A stretch of DNA of 10,964 nucleotides from Kiritimatiellota bacterium (GTDB taxonomy: Bacteria > Verrucomicrobiota > Kiritimatiellia > RFP12 > UBA1067): the NCBI GenBank assembly GCA_009777165.1, contig WRML01000042.1:1-10964 (forward strand), in the 5' to 3' direction. Below are positions 6,664 to 10,964 of this stretch, one piece after another. Every line of letters starts with the position of its first letter. The stretch's first letter is position 1. Under the pieces are notes generated by a model, which was not told the origin of the DNA, did no database searches, and saw nothing but the letters and a program-made list of their open reading frames with translations. The translations under genes and the position numbers were made by a program.

Positions 6664-7416
6664 ATGTGGAACAAAAAAAAGGTATTTTATGTTGTTCTAA
6701 TCGCTTGCGTGATCACCACGATAATCAGGGTAGCGTTTCACTATCGGCTTCATCTGATGTACGTTTATATGCGGTATCGTCATGAACTTAAGCCTGTACC
6801 ATTTGAGAGCCGCCAAATGCCGTATGTGCCGGTACCTGCCACTTGGGCTCAACATCATTTCGGGAAAATGGAATTGTCGCTTCCCTCGGAATTCCACATC
6901 GACAACGACACTTTCTCCGAAGAAAGCACAGTCAGGTATTATAGGTACGAAACAAAAGGCGAGACAAAAGGAGTCATTATCTCGCTCCCGCAAGATTATA
7001 GCGATATGCTCGTGATGACTAAACTTATGCCAAACATTCAGTTGCGGGATTCAATATCCACTCTGCCGAGGTTACGATACGAATGTTATCGAACCGCTTC
7101 TACACCATTTAATTGGGCGATGTCGCCACCTGAGGTTAACTGGTATATTCAATGTGCTGTATTCTCTAAACTGCTGCGAGTCGTGCAAGATGGAAATGCA
7201 GAGTTTGTGTTCGACGATGAAATGGATAAGCTTCTTATGAGTAATGCCAAGAGAGCAGTGTTTGAGTGGCAATGCAAAAAAACGTCTTTGGGCGGATACA
7301 TCCATTTCTATGACGGCAACGAGGCAGAAATAAACGCTGCTGACACCGATTGGATTCGTGCCGTCTGCCAGAGCCTCAAAATAATTGAGTTGGATTTAAA
7401 CGAGGTTGAACAATGA
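6664..7416 (+). CDS. Membrane-anchored protein of unknown function
   Basis: The 250-residue protein has a short basic N-terminus (MWNKKK), one membrane segment at about 7-24 and then a soluble domain, probably outside the cytoplasm. I recognise no family. The soluble part has aromatic-rich stretches (YVPVPATWAQHHFG at about 54-67) and alternating hydrophobic segments suggesting a beta-rich fold, and it ends in an acidic tail. The ATG follows the AGGA of an ACAGGATT repeat at 7 bases. The gene is AT-richer than the HydG-like gene before it, and a large compound palindrome starts 15 bases after its stop, consistent with an accessory or transferred segment. Confidence 0.7.
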   Translation: MWNKKKVFYVVLIACVITTIIRVAFHYRLHLMYVYMRYRHELKPVPFESRQMPYVPVPATWAQHHFGKMELSLPSEFHIDNDTFSEESTVRYYRYETKGETKGVIISLPQDYSDMLVMTKLMPNIQLRDSISTLPRLRYECYRTASTPFNWAMSPPEVNWYIQCAVFSKLLRVVQDGNAEFVFDDEMDKLLMSNAKRAVFEWQCKKTSLGGYIHFYDGNEAEINAADTDWIRAVCQSLKIIELDLNEVEQ

Positions 7417-7430
7417 ATATCCGATACCCA

Positions 7431-7615
7431 AGGGCTGCAAGCCCGGTAAGCATTAGCGGGCAACGCCCTATGTATCTAGTTCGCCATAAAACCAAGGCTG
7501 TAAGCTTTGTACATTTTGGGACATACCTATGTGCAAGGCTTACAGCCTTGAAACTTTTTCGTATCCCGTTACGTAGGGCGTTGCCCTACGCTAGTATGTG
7601 CAAGGGCTTCGCCCT
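7431..7615. repeat. Giant compound palindrome 1 (two mirror-image halves)
   Basis: Three modules appear in order and then mirrored: GGGCT-gca-AGCCC (7432-7444) opposite AGGGC-ttc-GCCCT (7603-7615); GGGC-aac-GCCC (7458-7468) opposite GGGC-gtt-GCCC (7576-7586, within the 8-base stem CGTAGGGC/GCCCTACG); and CAAGGCTGTAAGC (7493-7505) opposite GCTTACAGCCTTG (7538-7550). Paired coordinates sum to 15043-15047, giving a common centre near 7522. The spacers between modules have diverged. The element starts 15 bases after the stop of the upstream gene. Confidence 0.8.
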
Positions 7616-7620
7616 AATAT

Positions 7621-7665
7621 ATTCCATTCTGGAATGTACTGTGGTATGTGCAAATTTTGCACATA
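7621..7665. repeat. Two small hairpins between palindrome 1 and the RhuM remnant
   Basis: ATTCCA-ttc-TGGAAT (7621-7635) is followed by TATGTGCAA (7645-7653) paired with TTGCACATA (7657-7665). Both are perfect in their stems. Confidence 0.7.
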
Positions 7666-7670
7666 TCACT

Positions 7671-8234
7671 CAGCACGGGGCACTGAAAGGTGCCACGCAG
7701 ACAGCAATCATTGTTGCCTACAACCTCGATGTGATTAGTTCCGTGGGGTACCGCGTGAAGTCAAGGCAGGGGACGCTGTTCCGTCAATGGGTAAACCGTG
7801 TGCTCAAGGACAATGTGCGCACGTCCGCAACCCCAAAGGGGTTTCATATCAAAGACCAGAGTTGCGTGTATTCACGCTACTCTGGGAAGACGTTAAAGAA
7901 AAATATTCAACCTCAACGGGGTTGTACATTACGTTTTTGCCAATACAATCCTATCACCCTTATCCCGCGTTTATGTAACCCCGTTTGGGTTGGAAATTAT
8001 TGCTCACGTTTACTCGGGGTAGCACGAATACGTGCAACCCCGAGCTATGATGTAAAACCCCTTTGGGGTTATGGCGCCGTCGCCATCGCGCAATCCAACA
8101 GGTTTCACGACCGTTTTTTAATCGTTGACGACACGGTTTACCACATCGGCGCGTCGCTCAAGGACTTGGGTAAAAAACTCTTCGCCTTCTCGAAAATGGA
8201 GGCAAAACCCGCCGACATTTTGAAAGGTGTCTGA
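7671..8234 (+). pseudogene. RhuM/ORF6N-type gene remnant, interior replaced by a palindrome
   Basis: Two fragments of one protein family are visible in the same frame. The first (about 7671-7812) contains YNLDVISSVGYRVKS (from 7719) and FRQWVNRVLKD, the typical core of virulence RhuM/ORF6N-type proteins. The second (about 8077-8234) contains FHDRFLIVDDTVYHIGASL (from 8103) and KDLGKKLFAFSKM, which I recognise as the C-terminus of long RhuM-family proteins. Between them lies giant palindrome 2 (7829-8070), which replaces the normal linker and part of the C-terminal domain. The N-terminal DNA-binding-like part is also missing; palindrome 1 occupies that position. An open frame runs from 7413 to the TGA at 8232-8234, but its other residues are translated repeats, so a functional protein is unlikely. 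RhuM function is poorly known; it occurs on genomic islands. Confidence 0.75.
7829..8070. repeat. Giant compound palindrome 2 with compensated hairpins
   Basis: Modules in order and mirrored: AACCCC-aaa-GGGGTT (7829-7843) opposite AACCCC-ttt-GGGGTT (8056-8070); hairpin 7856-7885 (CCAGAGTTGCGTG, loop TATT, CACGCTACTCTGG) opposite hairpin 8013-8044 (CTCGGGGTAGCACG, loop AATA, CGTGCAACCCCGAG); and AACGGGGTT (about 7915-7923) opposite AACCCCGTT (7977-7985). Paired coordinates sum to about 15900, giving one centre near 7950. The two large hairpins are reverse-complement relatives that differ only by compensated base-pair changes within the aligned stem and share a T-T mismatch and the loop. The element sits between the two RhuM fragments. 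Confidence 0.85.
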
Positions 8235-8254
8235 TGAATCCCCTGCCGTTGAAA

Positions 8255-8260
8255 AAGGAG
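8255..8260 (+). promoter_or_regulatory. Shine-Dalgarno AAGGAG selecting a GTG start at 8266
   Basis: AAGGAG lies 5 bases before GTG 8266. The longer in-frame GTG at 8227 has no such site and would overlap the RhuM remnant, so 8266 is preferred. Confidence 0.7.
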
Positions 8261-8265
8261 TAATT

Positions 8266-8928
8266 GTGCCGAACCAATTTCATTGCCCGTCATGCTCATG
8301 CCTGATCCCGATGGAGGACATCAACGTCTCGACCGACATTGCGCTATGCCGCAAGTGTGGTGTAATGGGGTCATTCGTCACATTGTGCAACGTGCCGAAC
8401 GCCACCGCTATCCTGCGACAGCCACCACCCAAAGGTATAAAGATTGAGCATGACATGATGAGGGGTAACAGCGTGACGCTGTCCTACCGCCGTATTCCCT
8501 TTGGTCTGCTCGCCTTCATGATTCCGTTCACAGCAGTCTGGTCAGGCGGAATCTATGGGACGCAGTTTTCCAAAGGGGAGTTTGATTTGGGGAGCTCTCT
8601 TTTTGGCATTCCGTTCCTTCTCGGGACAATCTTTCTCGTCTCGTCTATACTTTTCGTGCTTTTCGGGAAATGGACAATCCATCTGGACTGTGGGGAAGGA
8701 ACGGTCTTTGTCGGCATAGGGGTGATGGGGTGGAAGCGGAAATTCACATACAACCGTCATTCGGTTCTTGCAATCAAGAAAGGGAATCTATCTTCAGGCG
8801 AGGACGGTCCGCCGAAAAATAACATCACCATCACAACAGGTAACACGGAATTTTCATTTGGCGACACCCTGAAGGATGACGTAAAAAACTACATCGCCGC
8901 CTTTCTCATGCGCGAGTTGCGCCGTTGA
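8266..8928 (+). CDS. Zinc-ribbon membrane protein of unknown function
   Basis: The 220-residue product begins with a zinc-ribbon-like module: C7-x2-C10 and C28-x2-C31 (CPSC, then CRKCG). Two membrane segments follow at about 79-99 and 112-134, then a C-terminal soluble domain of beta-strand character (WTIHLDCGEGTVFVG). I recognise no named family; zinc ribbon plus two-helix membrane proteins with a PH-like or beta domain are common among unnamed bacterial proteins. The start is GTG 8266, set by AAGGAG at 5 bases. The gene follows the RhuM remnant by 31 bases and is followed by a repeat cluster, so it sits in an accessory segment. Function unknown; a sensor or assembly role is only speculation. 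Confidence 0.75.
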   Translation: MPNQFHCPSCSCLIPMEDINVSTDIALCRKCGVMGSFVTLCNVPNATAILRQPPPKGIKIEHDMMRGNSVTLSYRRIPFGLLAFMIPFTAVWSGGIYGTQFSKGEFDLGSSLFGIPFLLGTIFLVSSILFVLFGKWTIHLDCGEGTVFVGIGVMGWKRKFTYNRHSVLAIKKGNLSSGEDGPPKNNITITTGNTEFSFGDTLKDDVKNYIAAFLMRELRR

Positions 8929-8973
8929 CGTATGAAAGCATATCCCGATAGACAGGCAGAAAGCCGAATCGCG

Positions 8974-9066
8974 AACGGAGTGCGGACTATATGCGCCCCT
9001 TCAGGGGAATTCTTGTCCGCAAGGGGAGACAATCAACAATGCGGACAGGAATGTCCGCACTCCGTT
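8974..9066. repeat. Palindromic element with 14-base perfect arms
   Basis: AACGGAGTGCGGAC (8974-8987) and GTCCGCACTCCGTT (9053-9066) are exact reverse complements. Inside are CCCCT-tc-AGGGG (8996-9007) and TGTCCGCA (9014-9021) paired with TGCGGACA (9040-9047). Because GTCCGC/GCGGAC occurs four times, alternative pairings are possible. The element lies between the zinc-ribbon gene and the AEC transporter gene. Confidence 0.8.
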
Positions 9067-9067
9067 A

Positions 9068-9140
9068 GGGCTGCAAGCCCGGTAACAAATGGAGGGCGAG
9101 CGTCCCCGCGAGCCGCTAGTGCCGGCCGCCCTTTCAGGGC
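9068..9140. repeat. Mini-hairpins plus 49-base segment shared with 4801-4849
   Basis: GGGCT-gca-AGCCC (9068-9080) starts a 49-base stretch that matches 4801-4849 at 42 of 49 positions, with the last 31 bases (9086-9116) differing at one. GCCCT-ttc-AGGGC (9128-9140) follows. The 19 bases at 9067-9085 are also identical to 7431-7449, the outer end of giant palindrome 1. Open frames through this region merely translate the repeat. Confidence 0.8.
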
Positions 9141-9159
9141 TACGTAGAGCTATAAACGT

Positions 9160-10110
9160 ATGTTGATTCTCCTCCTCAAAATGCTCCCGCTGATCCTGCT
9201 CTCCTTGGCAGGGTATGTGCTGTGCCGGATGAAATGGCTGGATGCCGCGTTCAACCGCCAGTTGTCGCTGGTGATGCTGAACGTGTTCTACCCGTGCCTC
9301 ATCGTCAGTAAGCTCCTCGACAACTTCACCTGGGAGACCCTACTCCAAAACTGGGTGATGCCCGCCGGGACAATCCTCATTCTCGTCACGGGATGGGTCA
9401 TCGGCTTCCTCACCCTCCCCCTGCTCAAACGCCACCCCGAAAGCACGAGACGCTGCTACCATTTCGTGAGCATGATGAACAACTACTCGTTCCTCCCGAT
9501 CCTCATGGCGACCTCGTTGTGGGGCGAGAAGGCTGTTGCGCTGATTGTCCTCTCCGCGTTGGGGTCGGAACTGTGCGTCTGGACACTGGGCGTCAAGTCC
9601 ATCACCGGGCAGAAATTCGGACGCGGGTTTTTCCGGCAGATCATGAGCCTGCCGATGATTGCGCTGTTGACCTCGTTTGCACTGCTCGCTATCCGTACCC
9701 GCTACGTCCCCGCCGACGAAACATTGACCGATGAATTTTTCAAGAACATCCTGACCACCTGCCGCATGGCTGGCGCAGCGACCATCCCTGCCTCCGCACT
9801 CATCTGCGGTGTGCGGATCGCGATGATTCAGCCCCAGCGCCTGTTCTCCCCGCTCATCCTCGGGACGAGCCTGTTGCGCCTTGTCGTGACCCCTGCGGTC
9901 TGTATCGCGTTTCTGCTTCTGCTGCCGTTGGGGATGGAGACCCGCCGCGTGTTGATCCTCATCGCCACGATGCCCGTGGCGATGGTGAGCGTCACGCTTG
10001 CGGAGGCCTACAAAAGCGATGCCGACTTCTCCGCCTCCACAATTTTTCTCACCCACCTGCTCTGCCTCATCACCATCCCGCTCTGGCTCGCTTTTGTGAG
10101 TGGTCGGTGA
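9160..10110 (+). CDS. AEC-family transporter (auxin efflux carrier fold)
   Basis: The 316-residue polytopic inner-membrane protein matches the AEC (Mem_trans) family of secondary transporters, whose bacterial members export or import small organic acids such as malate. Hydrophobic segments cover most of the length, about ten helices. Family-typical stretches include LNVFYPCLIVSKLLDN (40-55) at the end of the second helix and MNNYSFLPILMATSLWGE (about 106-123), the conserved Asn-rich FLPI region, followed by ALGSELCVWTLGV. The substrate cannot be read from sequence. ATG 9160 gives a product starting directly in helix one; Shine-Dalgarno support is weak and ATG 9181 is an alternative. The gene lies 20 bases after a repeat cluster, so its promoter is probably in or before those repeats. 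Confidence 0.9.
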   Translation: MLILLLKMLPLILLSLAGYVLCRMKWLDAAFNRQLSLVMLNVFYPCLIVSKLLDNFTWETLLQNWVMPAGTILILVTGWVIGFLTLPLLKRHPESTRRCYHFVSMMNNYSFLPILMATSLWGEKAVALIVLSALGSELCVWTLGVKSITGQKFGRGFFRQIMSLPMIALLTSFALLAIRTRYVPADETLTDEFFKNILTTCRMAGAATIPASALICGVRIAMIQPQRLFSPLILGTSLLRLVVTPAVCIAFLLLLPLGMETRRVLILIATMPVAMVSVTLAEAYKSDADFSASTIFLTHLLCLITIPLWLAFVSGR

Positions 10111-10305
10111 TGAGATGGAGGCCAGCAAAGATACGGGTTGCAGCAAGACCAACGCGGAGTATGCGACATGCGCGGAGAATGGTAAAAACCGTTTGTGGGG
10201 TTGACAGGACGGGGATGGCGACGGGGGGGTGGGTTGACGAGGGGGCGCGAGGGGGTGGGTTTCCCCTTGCCAAGGCCACCCCGATTGCGTTAATATGATG
10301 GATTT

Positions 10306-10964
10306 ATGAAACGTTACGTTTGGCGCCGTATTTTTGAAATCGTGCCCACGACCGCCGGGGTGCTTGTCCTGACGTTCCTGCTGTTTCATGTGGTCGGGGG
10401 GTCCCCGGCCGAAACCGTGTTGGGCAAGAACGCGACGGCGGAGGCGTTGGCAGGGTTCGACGCGCGGTTCGGTTACGATAAGCCCCTGCTCTTCGGGCGG
10501 TGGACCCCCATCCGCGCGTTGGGGGGGGGGACGGGGGTCTCGCGAGCCCTTGAGGGGGGGGGGGCGGGCCCGCTATCCTACGCCCTCCCGGAGGGGGGCT
10601 ACCGTATCAACGCGGGGCAGGTCGTGCTGCACCTCCAGAACATCGAGACGGGCGAGACGGATGAGAGGCGTGTCAAAGGGCCCCCCCCAGTGGCATTCAC
10701 GGTCGGGGGGGGGTGGAAGGCGGTCGGGATGGACATCGGCACCCCCCCCACCCCTGCGCTGAAACTGGAGAAGCGGAATGCAGGGTTCTTCGATTCGCAG
10801 TTCGTCAACTATTGCGATTCGCTCCGGAAGGGCGACCTAGGGGCCTCCACCGAGCACATGCGGCCTGTTGCGGAGGTGTTGCGCGAGGGGGTACTGCCGT
10901 CGTTGACGCTCACGATGCCGATCCTTGCGGGGGGGACCATCATCGGGGTACTGCTGGGGCTGCT
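10306..10964 (+). CDS. DppB/OppB-type ABC transporter permease, 3' end missing
   Basis: An open frame of 219 codons runs off the right edge. The N-terminus MKRYVWRRIFEIVPTTAGVL (first helix about 9-31) followed by HVVGGSPAE and FGYDKPLL is typical of DppB/OppB permeases of peptide or nickel importers. FDSQFVNYCDSLRKGDLGAS (162-181) corresponds to the usual segment ending in GDLGxS before the second helix. EGVLPSLTLTMPILAGG (about 193-209) is the start of the conserved permease core. An extra segment of roughly 100 residues (about 62-160) lies between the first helix and the GDLG motif and would face the periplasm. It is unusually rich in GGG and CCC codons, some of which may be base-calling errors, although the frame never breaks. 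No clear Shine-Dalgarno precedes the ATG. Other transporter subunits would lie to the right. Confidence 0.85.
   Translation, partial: MKRYVWRRIFEIVPTTAGVLVLTFLLFHVVGGSPAETVLGKNATAEALAGFDARFGYDKPLLFGRWTPIRALGGGTGVSRALEGGGAGPLSYALPEGGYRINAGQVVLHLQNIETGETDERRVKGPPPVAFTVGGGWKAVGMDIGTPPTPALKLEKRNAGFFDSQFVNYCDSLRKGDLGASTEHMRPVAEVLREGVLPSLTLTMPILAGGTIIGVLLGL

Noticed and set aside
7413..8070. CRISPR array
   Set aside because: The repeats are inverted and unlike one another, with no constant direct repeat and no regular unique spacers.
7413..8234. A single open frame of 273 residues on the + strand
   Set aside because: Most of its residues are translated palindromic repeats; only about 7671-7812 and 8077-8234 resemble a protein family, so it is described as a pseudogene rather than a gene.
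8932..9147. Open frame of 71 residues on the + strand
   Set aside because: It translates the repeats at 8974-9140 (for example the NGGRASPRAA stretch), has no Shine-Dalgarno and no protein features.
10267..10296. Possible promoter TTGCCA, 18 bases, TAATAT before the permease gene
   Set aside because: The -10 matches TATAAT at only four of six positions and would leave a leader of only about 3 bases; too weak to list.
9340..10389. Antisense frame of 349 residues
   Set aside because: It is opposite the AEC transporter, is rich in His, Gln and Arg, and lacks domain features.
10388..10762. + strand frame of 124 residues
   Set aside because: It overlaps the permease frame in another register and is Arg/Gly/Ser-rich low complexity.

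Overview
The window looks like chromosome from a GC-rich, Gram-negative bacterium. It carries an LpxC-like lipid A enzyme, a Mur ligase and an exported thioredoxin. The style of its intergenic repeats (ACACAGAG-type, CAGATGACGCAGAT-type and ACAGGATTAACAGGATT-type palindromes; GGGCTGAAAGCCC-type mini-hairpins) suggests the Verrucomicrobiota/Lentisphaerota/Kiritimatiellota group, with some repeat types that I also associate with Bacteroidota. That placement is inference from memory; no rRNA or marker gene is present.

All supported genes read on the + strand. Left block (1-2831): the C-terminal part of a MurC-like Mur ligase, a secreted thioredoxin-like protein, a divergent LpxC-like deacetylase and a small membrane protein. 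The spaces between the first three hold palindromic repeats that touch a stop codon on one side and sit next to start codons on the other. Middle block (2968-6616): a metallophosphoesterase-PHP two-domain protein, a 505-base gene-free stretch made largely of palindromes, and a HydG-like radical SAM enzyme. No HydE, HydF or hydrogenase is visible.

Right block (6617-9150) is AT-richer and accessory in character: a membrane-anchored unknown protein, two very large compound palindromes, the remains of a RhuM/ORF6N-type gene whose middle is replaced by one of them, and a zinc-ribbon membrane protein, followed by more repeats. The window then returns to ordinary genes: an AEC-family transporter and the N-terminal part of a DppB-type ABC transporter permease that runs off the right end.

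The most notable signal is the repeat architecture. Two giant compound palindromes (7431-7615 and 7829-8070) each consist of two diverged, mirror-image half-elements built from mini-hairpins with three-base loops. In the second palindrome the two large hairpins differ at five stem positions and every difference is compensated on the opposite arm. Sequence quality at both window ends is doubtful because of long G and C runs.
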